NCBI GenBank assembly: GCA_018663505.1
Contig: JABJQG010000004.1
Coordinates: forward strand, 1 to 40,594
DNA length: 40,594 bases
Direction: 5' to 3'
Source: Pseudobdellovibrionaceae bacterium
Lineage (GTDB): Bacteria; Bdellovibrionota; Bdellovibrionia; Bdellovibrionales; UBA1609
The position numbers and the translations under genes were made by a program. This document shows, in pieces, positions 33,684 to 40,594 of this stretch. The first letter of the stretch is position 1. Every line of letters begins with the position of its first letter. The notes under the pieces were generated by a model. It did no database searches. It was not told where the DNA came from and was given only the letters and a program-made list of their open reading frames with translations.

Positions 33684-35351
33684 ATGCCAATAAAAAACAT
33701 TTTATTTTTTAGTTTATATTTAACTCTTTTAATAAATCTCCCAAACCCTCTATTAGCGGCTAATCAAAATACAGAGAACCCTAGCACCACTGAAGATGTC
33801 CAAACAAATGAAACTCGAATTCATTGGTGGAGAATAGAAGAATTTGAATTTGGCATTGACGCTATTTTAAAAAATATTGTAGGTGCAACCCAAATTCTTA
33901 ATGGCATGCCGGCCAGTGCTGACACTAGAGGCAATCCCGGAGCCGTGGTAGCAGCCCCTAGTACTAATGTAGACACTCAAACAAATGAAGTTCATGATTA
34001 TAATTGGACATGGAAACGAGATGCCGCCATTGTTATGAAATCTGTTTTAGATTTATGGGAGCACGGCTACTTTCACAATAAAAACAAAGAGCTTTTTGAA
34101 ATCATGTCAAACTACGTTGAGTTTTCTCGGCAAGATCAAGTTAATCTAGAAAAAGGCACTTATGGAATTGGTGATGCTAAGGTCACTCTTAATAATTCTC
34201 CTAACCCCAATGAGTGGGGTGGGCCTCAAACGGATGGACCAGCTCTTCAGAACTTAACTCTTATAAAACTTTTTAATCATCTACAGACTCTGGTAAAGGG
34301 ATCTGTTGATTTAAATTCCATTTCACAACTTCGAGAAATCATTCTTAAAACCGTCATCACAAATACTGAATACACAATACACAACTACAATCAGTTAAGT
34401 GTAGATACCTGGGAGGAAGTAAAAGCAAAGTCTCACTTTGCTACCCTTATGGTACAAAGAGAGGCCTTAGCTCAAGCAGAAGCCCTTTATCACAAGCTGC
34501 AATCTCAAAACACAAATCTTGATATTTCAAATTTAAAAAATCTACTATATAAAATAAGAACTACCCAAAGATTGATTAAGGCAAAAATAAAAAAAGATCA
34601 CCTTTCTAAAGAGTACGGCTACATATTGGCTCATCATGGTGTAGAAAAAGAAATGAGTTTAATGAGGGATAAAGTAGGCAACTTAGACACACAAGTTAAC
34701 CTAGGGTTATTACAAGTTCATACCCCCAAAACTCTCTCCAGTAATGATAGTTTTCTATCTCCGAGTAACCCATGGTTTAGGGCAACTGTAGAGCAACAAA
34801 GACAGAATTTTATGAGGATGTACGCCATAAATAGTAACGGGGTTACAGAATCTGGAAAAAGAATAAAAGGATATGGAGTTGGACGCTATGAGGGAGACAG
34901 GCATTTTGGCGGTCAAATCTGGACATTAACAACACTAGCAAAAATCAAGGGCTATCTTTCTGATGCTATTGAAAGCTCTTTAAAAGGTAAATTTGTGATT
35001 ACTAATCTAGATCGCCAATACTTCTTAAATTTAGAGACCGGACTCAGCGACCACTTATTAACAGGAACCATAAAAAAACATGATTATAGATTTGAAATAA
35101 TTATGAACGCCTTAATGAGACGCTCCAAATCAATATTTTACCGAGTTATGGACCATACGGGACCCGACGACTTTGTACTCACTGAAATTATTGACAAAGA
35201 TTCGGGGTTTAAAAGAGGCATTGAAAATCTAACATGGAGTTATGTGGAGTTTATCAATGCCTATCGACTACTACTGAAAGCTCAAAAAATGGGTTTATCA
35301 ACAAAACCTTCAGATAGAGCAAGAAGCTTGATGTGTCGGAGTTTTTTTTAG
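33684..35351 (+). CDS. Secreted GH15 glucoamylase-like glycoside hydrolase
   Basis: This 555-residue exported enzyme has a signal peptide ending near LLAANQ. It has the (alpha/alpha)6 glucoamylase signatures YNWTWKRDAA (106-115), NEWGGPQTDGPALQ (176-189), TWEEVKAKSHFATLMVQREAL (general acid Glu244 after Trp243), GVGRYEGDRHFGGQIWTLTTLAK and, near the end, LTEIIDKDSGFK (probable catalytic base) followed by LTWSYVEFINAY. It should release glucose from alpha-glucans. The ATG at 33684 is chosen because AAAAAGGAA precedes it; an ATG 13 codons earlier has none. It could support use of prey or environmental glycogen/starch. Confidence 0.85.
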   Translation: MPIKNILFFSLYLTLLINLPNPLLAANQNTENPSTTEDVQTNETRIHWWRIEEFEFGIDAILKNIVGATQILNGMPASADTRGNPGAVVAAPSTNVDTQTNEVHDYNWTWKRDAAIVMKSVLDLWEHGYFHNKNKELFEIMSNYVEFSRQDQVNLEKGTYGIGDAKVTLNNSPNPNEWGGPQTDGPALQNLTLIKLFNHLQTLVKGSVDLNSISQLREIILKTVITNTEYTIHNYNQLSVDTWEEVKAKSHFATLMVQREALAQAEALYHKLQSQNTNLDISNLKNLLYKIRTTQRLIKAKIKKDHLSKEYGYILAHHGVEKEMSLMRDKVGNLDTQVNLGLLQVHTPKTLSSNDSFLSPSNPWFRATVEQQRQNFMRMYAINSNGVTESGKRIKGYGVGRYEGDRHFGGQIWTLTTLAKIKGYLSDAIESSLKGKFVITNLDRQYFLNLETGLSDHLLTGTIKKHDYRFEIIMNALMRRSKSIFYRVMDHTGPDDFVLTEIIDKDSGFKRGIENLTWSYVEFINAYRLLLKAQKMGLSTKPSDRARSLMCRSFF

Positions 35352-35450
35352 TCATTAGTCTAATATAATTACGCCACCAAAAGTCAGTCCGTACTTTATA
35401 CTTGTTAAGCTTCAATACTTGCTGTGAACACGTTTGTCTTATTTCGGTAA

Positions 35451-36263
35451 CTACTGCCAGTTAAACCTTCCGCAAACTCTGGGCAAACTGTCCAGGGAAA
35501 GCACTTTTTTTTGTTTCTTCCACTGTCGATCGTCTTCAAAAAAGACAACTGAAGTGGTTATTGTGTCATGACCTAAAATAGGGACATATAAGTCAAAAAG
35601 GCTTCGAGCGGATGTCCGAGCAAAACGGTTCCGATAGAAGGTTTTTAAGAAAAGACCTAGCTGCCCCTTCTCAGCTGAAAAACCAATAAAGAATCGGTAT
35701 GGAGCATAATCAGTTTTACCGTATATTGAGCCAGGAAGCTTTTTGGACGCCTCGATTAAACCAGCTTTTGTAGCCTCAGATGTGTAATCATATATGTGAT
35801 CACTGAGTACCGAAACACCATGCTTTTCCCACTCCAAACTTTTTTTTGCCCTAATCCCCACAATCTGATCCATCTCATTTTTTCCGTACTCATAAAATGT
35901 GTTCTCAATTTCTTGCTCGATATCCTCTTTAAAAAGCTCATCAATCTCATCATCTGAGTAATTACCTTCATCAAAAGCCAACTTATAGGCTTGCATGTTT
36001 TCAACAAGTTCCGTCTTTGTTTTTAAGAAAGTCAGTAAGCTAGAAAGCAGTTCCCCCTGAGGAGCCTTAAAAGATTCAAACGCCTTGAGCATTTCACTCT
36101 TTTCTGTCTCAATATTCAAATTTAGCGTTTCTAGTTTATCTAACCTTTCTTTATTCAGCTTCTCACACCGATCAAAAACGGGGTCAGCCGCTGCCAATTG
36201 TGGAATCACAATAAATAATGAAAAACATAGTACCAGCAAACGATTATTTAGACACATTGACAT
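35451..36263 (-). CDS. Exported protein of unknown function, helical
   Basis: This 270-residue protein has a signal peptide (LLVLCFSLFIVIPQLAAA). Its charged helical stretch (about 25-130) is rich in Glu/Lys, with heptad-like repeats (KLNKERLDKLETLNLN). The C-terminal half is more mixed and contains LPGSIYGKTDYAPYRFFIGFSAEKG. I recognise no family. The start is set at the ATG at 36263, with a very strong AAGGAGGGG upstream. The next upstream ATG, 24 bases earlier, would put the SD inside the gene. Convergent with the GH15 gene. Confidence 0.65.
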   Translation of the reverse strand: MSMCLNNRLLVLCFSLFIVIPQLAAADPVFDRCEKLNKERLDKLETLNLNIETEKSEMLKAFESFKAPQGELLSSLLTFLKTKTELVENMQAYKLAFDEGNYSDDEIDELFKEDIEQEIENTFYEYGKNEMDQIVGIRAKKSLEWEKHGVSVLSDHIYDYTSEATKAGLIEASKKLPGSIYGKTDYAPYRFFIGFSAEKGQLGLFLKTFYRNRFARTSARSLFDLYVPILGHDTITTSVVFFEDDRQWKKQKKVLSLDSLPRVCGRFNWQ

Positions 36264-36518
36264 TTTGCCCCTCCTTATAAGACTCATGTATAGAGAGTTT
36301 TTTAGAGAAATTTCAAATAATTTTCAAGGTTTATATGGGTGGCTGCAATATAGGGTAAAATTTACACGATCTAATTGATTCATAAGGTAATAAACCGACA
36401 ATATTTGTTGTTTTGAATAATATATTTTAAATTTAAATAGGCTAATGCTGCGTAAGTTATTGATATTTATAGGCTATGAAATACTAATTCACTGCACAGA
36501 TCTTGCACTTAAAAAGAT

Positions 36519-37502
36519 GTGAAAAAACCCTTAAGTGCTATATTTAGAAAATTAACAATACTCTTTGTGGTAATGAGTCAGGCCTCTGTTTCAGCAGCAT
36601 CAATTGCATCTATACATCAGAATACGAACAAGAGTAATGTTAAAGCTGCAAGCTCTGCTGCTGCTATGGTCATGTTAATCGATTTTTTTAATACTCATTT
36701 TTCAAAAGCTGTAAACATCCAGCCACTTTATTCAAATTATCCAGAAAATGGTATGATTATATCAGACCTCAATTCAGAAAAAAATATTCAAATTGAGTAT
36801 AAATATGAAGTTAAAAACAATATCAGAACATTAGGTGGTATTATTATTAACGGAGTCAATTATCCACAATTAGCTCTAGATATAAATAATATATCAGCAA
36901 CTCTATCCAAAACTGATCTTTTAAAAATTGATAGACCTTCTGCAGAAAAAATACTACTAAATCATTCTCGTGAGTTCATGATTAGATTTTCAGATATCAT
37001 AAGGGATAATGAAGGGTGGAATGTAAAAAGGTCTTTGCCTCTTTCTGCAAAACTAACAGATAGAGCCGCTAAAAGTGGTATAATCTTCACTATTTTGGGT
37101 ACAGCTCTTGTTTTATCAGCAACTCCAATTTTTGTGGCTATACAACACGATGCTTCTGCTTTAACGTCTCTATTTGCTTTAGTTTTGGGAACGGTTTTAA
37201 GTTCGGCATTTCTCTATAAATTTATAGAGTTAAACAAAGTTAAATCTTATATATATAAATTTGCCGAAAAAGTCGAACACCTAAAATTACAGCTAAGAAA
37301 AAAATCTATTGAGTCCGATAACTTGAAACAAATCATTGTAGATTATCTCAATCATAGATTAAATATTCGTGATCATCTTACGTCAAACAACAATATTGTC
37401 CAATCATCAAACAATACAGTGACTTCAATATTTAAAAATAAAACACGTTCTATAGATAGGAATAAACAATGCATAATATTGTTTCGATTGTCTTCTCATT
37501 AA
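36519..37502 (+). CDS. Exported/membrane protein of unknown function, two TM segments
   Basis: This 327-residue protein starts at a GTG and has a signal peptide (about 10-27, ending SVSAAS). Two adjacent transmembrane helices (about residues 188-208 and 213-233, IIFTILGTALVLSATPIFVAI and LTSLFALVLGTVLSSAFLYKF) are followed by a coiled-coil-like segment (KLQLRKKSIESDNLKQIIVDYL) and an Asn/Ser-rich tail. No family is recognised. Its end overlaps the start of the next gene by up to 34 bp, so the two are probably translated together. Confidence 0.6.
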   Translation: MKKPLSAIFRKLTILFVVMSQASVSAASIASIHQNTNKSNVKAASSAAAMVMLIDFFNTHFSKAVNIQPLYSNYPENGMIISDLNSEKNIQIEYKYEVKNNIRTLGGIIINGVNYPQLALDINNISATLSKTDLLKIDRPSAEKILLNHSREFMIRFSDIIRDNEGWNVKRSLPLSAKLTDRAAKSGIIFTILGTALVLSATPIFVAIQHDASALTSLFALVLGTVLSSAFLYKFIELNKVKSYIYKFAEKVEHLKLQLRKKSIESDNLKQIIVDYLNHRLNIRDHLTSNNNIVQSSNNTVTSIFKNKTRSIDRNKQCIILFRLSSH

Positions 37503-38980
37503 TGAATTTCCATATGGTGATCAATTTTGCAGTTATCCTTTTAACTTTATTTTCCACTTTAGCTTACTCTCAGTCATATCAATGTAGAAACATCTTTAAC
37601 TTTGAAAGGTATATAGATAAATATTCTGTGGATACCATTTTAGATTATATTCCTGCCGTTCATGGATTTAGATTTATACCACCACGAGGAACACTAATTG
37701 CAAACCCAGTAGAGCTAGGTACGAAGCCTGGTGACACTGAGTTCCCTCACTTTCGTCCCACAGTTCACTGGACGTTAGGAGCTCTAATGCCACAACATTA
37801 TGGTAATAACCACGAAAATTCGCTAGGAGCCGTAATTGTACCTTTAAGAAATTTAGTGGAATCAGGTCAGCTTGTAAATATAAATGCCTACGATACCTTT
37901 TTAGTAGGAGACTTAAAAATTCCTAAAAATGCAATTATAGTTATTCAAAAGGGTAGTGAATCTCAATTAGATGGAGTAAAAAATGTAGTTATTTTTGACC
38001 CAAAAGTAACTAGCTTGAGAGAAACTGTTGATAAAGTCATTGCTGACAACAATTTCTGGTCTCTAAAATTAGAAAGTCATTTAGCAAGTGGTCGAGGTTC
38101 GGCATTATTAAATGGAAAAAATATTAACTCTCCTCAATTTTTCTCTGATCTTTTAAAATTAATCCCAACGCTTGGATTTGGCGATCACATTAATGGCCAA
38201 CATGGATTAGGAAGTTTATTCGGAATTCTTGACCAGAGTATGCAGAGTTTTGGAAGAATTTATTTTAGAGAGCGCAATGCTGAGTTCCCTAATCGAGCTA
38301 AAATTTTACTTTTAAAGGCTGTCATTAATAAGAGCATCAAAAAACTGAATATTTTATTTCAAGAAAGAGACTTTCCACACCCTACAAGGCAAGCATATGA
38401 AGAAAATCGAAAGAAAGTTCGAATTTTGCTTAGTCAAATAGAACTACCGGGTCCAATCATTGGAAAATTGACATGGTGGGCAGACCCTGTTTATGTAGAG
38501 AATCAGGTTAAGATCTTAGCTAATTTTAAGCCCGAAGAGGCGAGTGACATACTAAGCAAAAGTCCAAATCTGCAAACCAGATCAGAAGGAAAAGTATTTT
38601 GGGCAGCCTATGCCATGAACAGAACAGCCTTGATAGGTATAGAAAAAGCAAAGGTTGAAGGTTTGTTACAACTTTTTGAATCTAATTTAAAAGGTTTAAT
38701 AATTAAAAGTAAAAAAAGGCGCTTATGGTTTTACTACTTAGCAAAAGAAGTCTATAAAGAAATTGAGCTAAATCGAGTGAATTCTGAAGTTTATGTGCAT
38801 TTTGCTAGAAATCCTGAGTTTTTAAAGGCTATAAGCAAATACTTCGGTGTAACAATTATTAAGAGTGACTCCACTAGCCAAATTAAATCTAAATTAGGAA
38901 AAATTAAGGAGCATCTGTCCCTGTGGGATCGCCTGTACTTCCATATGAAACCTACATCCATTGAGGAGGATATTTTTTGA
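37469..38980 (+). CDS. Large exported protein of unknown function, partner of upstream membrane protein
   Basis: This 503-residue protein has an N-terminal signal sequence (FAVILLTLFSTLAYSQS). Its middle contains VHWTLGALMPQHYGNNHENSLGAVIVPL, a Trp/His-rich block, and DTFLVGDLKIPKNAIIVI. The C-terminal half is helical and basic. I do not recognise the family; the motif-rich block suggests an enzyme. Starts at 37469 (AGGA-like SD), 37502 (TAATG with the previous stop) or 37514 are possible. Because of the overlap it is probably co-expressed with the upstream gene. A terminator hairpin follows. Confidence 0.6.
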   Translation: MHNIVSIVFSLMNFHMVINFAVILLTLFSTLAYSQSYQCRNIFNFERYIDKYSVDTILDYIPAVHGFRFIPPRGTLIANPVELGTKPGDTEFPHFRPTVHWTLGALMPQHYGNNHENSLGAVIVPLRNLVESGQLVNINAYDTFLVGDLKIPKNAIIVIQKGSESQLDGVKNVVIFDPKVTSLRETVDKVIADNNFWSLKLESHLASGRGSALLNGKNINSPQFFSDLLKLIPTLGFGDHINGQHGLGSLFGILDQSMQSFGRIYFRERNAEFPNRAKILLLKAVINKSIKKLNILFQERDFPHPTRQAYEENRKKVRILLSQIELPGPIIGKLTWWADPVYVENQVKILANFKPEEASDILSKSPNLQTRSEGKVFWAAYAMNRTALIGIEKAKVEGLLQLFESNLKGLIIKSKKRRLWFYYLAKEVYKEIELNRVNSEVYVHFARNPEFLKAISKYFGVTIIKSDSTSQIKSKLGKIKEHLSLWDRLYFHMKPTSIEEDIF

Positions 38981-38994
38981 TTAGGATTTTGATC

Positions 38995-39765
38995 TTAAAA
39001 CGGAGTGCCGTTTTTGAAATTTGGAGAGATTAGGTGGCCGTCATTACCGGTCACTTTAATTTTACAATAGGCTGCTCCTGCAACCGGTGTTTGTGCGACT
39101 CCGGAATCGCTACAGCACATTATGCTTGCAGCTGATGTACTATTAGCCATTGTGTAGGAACAGTTGTCTGAGCTAACAGCTCCCCCGCCCATACTCCCGT
39201 TGTTACACATATAAGCCGGCATTGCGTTATTATAAATATGTGGGATATAATTTGGATAACCATAATCATTCCATGTGCCACCTGTATCCCATGTGGTAGA
39301 GAAGGTTCCACTATTACCCAGAAAAGCAAATTCATTTGGTAATCCTGATTTTGTGTTTTGCCACTCATCAAGACTACAGGCATGATGACCGGGGCTACAT
39401 GCATTGACAATGTTATTATACATTTTCCAATCACCAGTGGCTGACCCAACCCAACATTCTTTTGTTCCGTTTAAATGATTCGATCGTGAACCATAGCTAC
39501 AAGCTGAACTACTCACTTCACCAACAGAATGTACATTTGAAGCTTTAGAGGCCAATGAATTTCCCGTGATTGCATGAGAGGCACCACCATTAAAGGAAGA
39601 ACAAGATAAATCATAATTCATAACTTGAGTTGAAGGATTAGTTATCATAATGCTTTTCGAATTCCCACCATCATGTGGGTAAACACTCACTTCTCGATCA
39701 GCAACAGCTACGTTCAAAGATAAAAGTGTGTAAACAAAAGAGACGAATAATAATAAGTACTTCAT
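38995..39765 (-). CDS. Cys-rich secreted protein of unknown function
   Basis: This 256-residue protein has a signal peptide (LLSLNVAVA, about residue 22). At least ten Cys residues follow, including the cluster CSPGHHACSLDEW (about 119-131) and MCCSDSG. This Cys pattern and the aromatic/Gly-rich sequence resemble disulfide-rich secreted domains seen in predatory and myxobacterial proteins, but no specific family is identified. An AAAGGA SD lies only 12 bp after the stop of the lipoprotein gene, so the two are an operon. Confidence 0.6.
   Translation of the reverse strand: MKYLLLFVSFVYTLLSLNVAVADREVSVYPHDGGNSKSIMITNPSTQVMNYDLSCSSFNGGASHAITGNSLASKASNVHSVGEVSSSACSYGSRSNHLNGTKECWVGSATGDWKMYNNIVNACSPGHHACSLDEWQNTKSGLPNEFAFLGNSGTFSTTWDTGGTWNDYGYPNYIPHIYNNAMPAYMCNNGSMGGGAVSSDNCSYTMANSTSAASIMCCSDSGVAQTPVAGAAYCKIKVTGNDGHLISPNFKNGTPF
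38997..39015 (+). terminator. Intrinsic terminator overlapping the end of the convergent gene
   Basis: AAAACGG (38997-39003) pairs with CCGTTTT (39008-39014), loop AGTG, then TTTTT. It follows the gene ending at 38980. It overlaps the last codons and stop of the minus-strand Cys-rich gene, and could work in both directions. Confidence 0.7.
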
Positions 39766-39777
39766 AATAGTTTTCCT

Positions 39778-40380
39778 TTAAAAATAACTCACCTGAGAAA
39801 TTCTAGGTGAAAATGTTTCTAGGGGGTTAGACAAATTTCCAGCTTCAAATAATTGGCCCGCTTCATCTAAAACAAATAAACGGTCCCCATATCCTGCACT
39901 AAATGATTTAAATCGAACATAGCCATCACAACCGGCCTCAAAAGGACAAGGACCCCCAAATTTTGGAGTTCCAGTTTGATCAATTTCAACAATTAACCCA
40001 TAAGACATTAAGCCATATAATTGCAATGTGTCTGGTTTATAACTTGCCGAAACTATTCTTGGATCTATATTATATGGAAGTGATCCATGACTATCAGCCA
40101 ACAAACCTGTCATAATAGTGTATGTGTCATACCCATCTATTTGCTCTCGATCTGAGCGCATAACACAATTGTTTCTAGGGTCAGACAAGTCAGAGGTAAA
40201 TTTGCTAAATTGACTATTTGTAACACTACCGTCAGATAGCAAAAGTGCATTTGCAGAAACATTTAATTTACTCGGGTAGAGGGATGTGATTTCTGGAATT
40301 GAACTTGTACAACCTACAACAATCTGAAGACCCATTAGGAACAGTAAAACAAAGAGGATTTTACGTACAACATTAAACAT
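39778..40380 (-). CDS. Lipoprotein of unknown function, first gene of a two-gene unit
   Basis: This 200-residue lipoprotein has a good lipobox VVGC (Cys about residue 24) after a hydrophobic signal. The remainder is beta-rich and Gly/Ser/Asp-rich. Its YGLMSYGLIVEIDQTG and RLFVLDEAGQLFEAGN stretches look like single propeller or WD-like blades, but there are too few for a full propeller. No family is recognised. It is upstream of, and close to, the Cys-rich secreted gene. No clear SD is seen. Confidence 0.6.
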   Translation of the reverse strand: MFNVVRKILFVLLFLMGLQIVVGCTSSIPEITSLYPSKLNVSANALLLSDGSVTNSQFSKFTSDLSDPRNNCVMRSDREQIDGYDTYTIMTGLLADSHGSLPYNIDPRIVSASYKPDTLQLYGLMSYGLIVEIDQTGTPKFGGPCPFEAGCDGYVRFKSFSAGYGDRLFVLDEAGQLFEAGNLSNPLETFSPRISQVSYF

Positions 40381-40594
40381 ATATAATTATCGGAATTTCT
40401 CACTCAGACTTAAGTGCTTATTTGAGATAATACAGTTATACCAAGCTCATCTTAGGCTTGCTCCTGGTTCTTTGTTATTTTTGTTGAAGAAAGCCTATAA
40501 ATCTCAAAAAAGATCAAATATTTACTTAAATTGTATCAGAATAAGAATAGAATACTGCTGAAATATAAATCAAATTACAAAAATGCTTTGAAAA
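40381..40594. other. Intergenic region at window end
   Basis: These 214 bp upstream of the lipoprotein gene are AT-rich. I see no ORF, RNA gene or strong repeat; a promoter for the lipoprotein gene probably lies here. Confidence 0.4.

Overview
The window reads as a chromosomal segment of a low-GC, Gram-negative bacterium of the Bdellovibrio and like organisms (Bdellovibrionota). This is an inference from gene content. There are many exported proteins and lipoproteins, including one with an FQNC-type lipobox, an AsnC/AsnB pair, a fused alpha/beta E1 dehydrogenase, phenylalanine 4-hydroxylase, and several secreted hydrolases (a PLA2-like enzyme, a GH15 glucoamylase-like enzyme and a transglycosylase-like protein). 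No plasmid, phage, CRISPR or insertion-sequence hallmark was seen.

Layout. Positions 1-622 hold the tail of an AAA_28-like ATPase, a consensus sigma70 promoter and the initiator tRNA-fMet. Positions 759-9626 carry mostly exported or envelope proteins plus a RhlE-type helicase and an HD-GYP phosphodiesterase. They also include a LolA-like gene broken by an 11-bp tandem duplication and preceded by a perfect 36-bp palindrome. Positions 9706-11419 encode an ABC-2 exporter (ATPase and permease). Positions 11434-15393 are a translation and secretion cluster: ffh, rpsP, khpA, rimM, trmD and a HIT protein. Positions 15419-23371 lie on the minus strand and carry an unknown lipoprotein, an acyltransferase-like/E1 fusion operon, a YVTN-like propeller protein, a transglycosylase-like protein and phenylalanine hydroxylase. 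Positions 23628-28989 hold trpS and the phosphate operon pstS-pstC-pstA-pstB-phoU. Positions 29246-31440 hold asnB and asnC, divergently arranged. Positions 31634-40380 form an accessory-looking stretch of large unrecognised secreted proteins, a GH15 enzyme and a minus-strand lipoprotein/Cys-rich pair.

How the genes fit together. PstSCAB imports phosphate and PhoU is its usual signalling partner. AsnC probably controls asnB from the shared 137-bp intergenic region. RimM, TrmD, S16, KhpA and Ffh serve ribosome maturation and co-translational targeting. The E1 fusion and the neighbouring FabD-like protein probably work together in branched-chain acyl metabolism, and the FabD-like protein lacks the malonate-binding Arg.

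The most unusual non-coding object is a roughly 200-bp multi-arm inverted-repeat element filling the gap between the convergent phoU and asnB genes (28994-29193). A 17-bp outer stem encloses several perfect or near-perfect hairpins. One covarying-type G-U pair favours a plus-strand RNA. It could be a structured RNA or a MITE-like element, and part of it seems to serve as the asnB terminator. Start codons were moved from the longest ORF wherever a ribosome binding site or a family constraint supported a shorter one.
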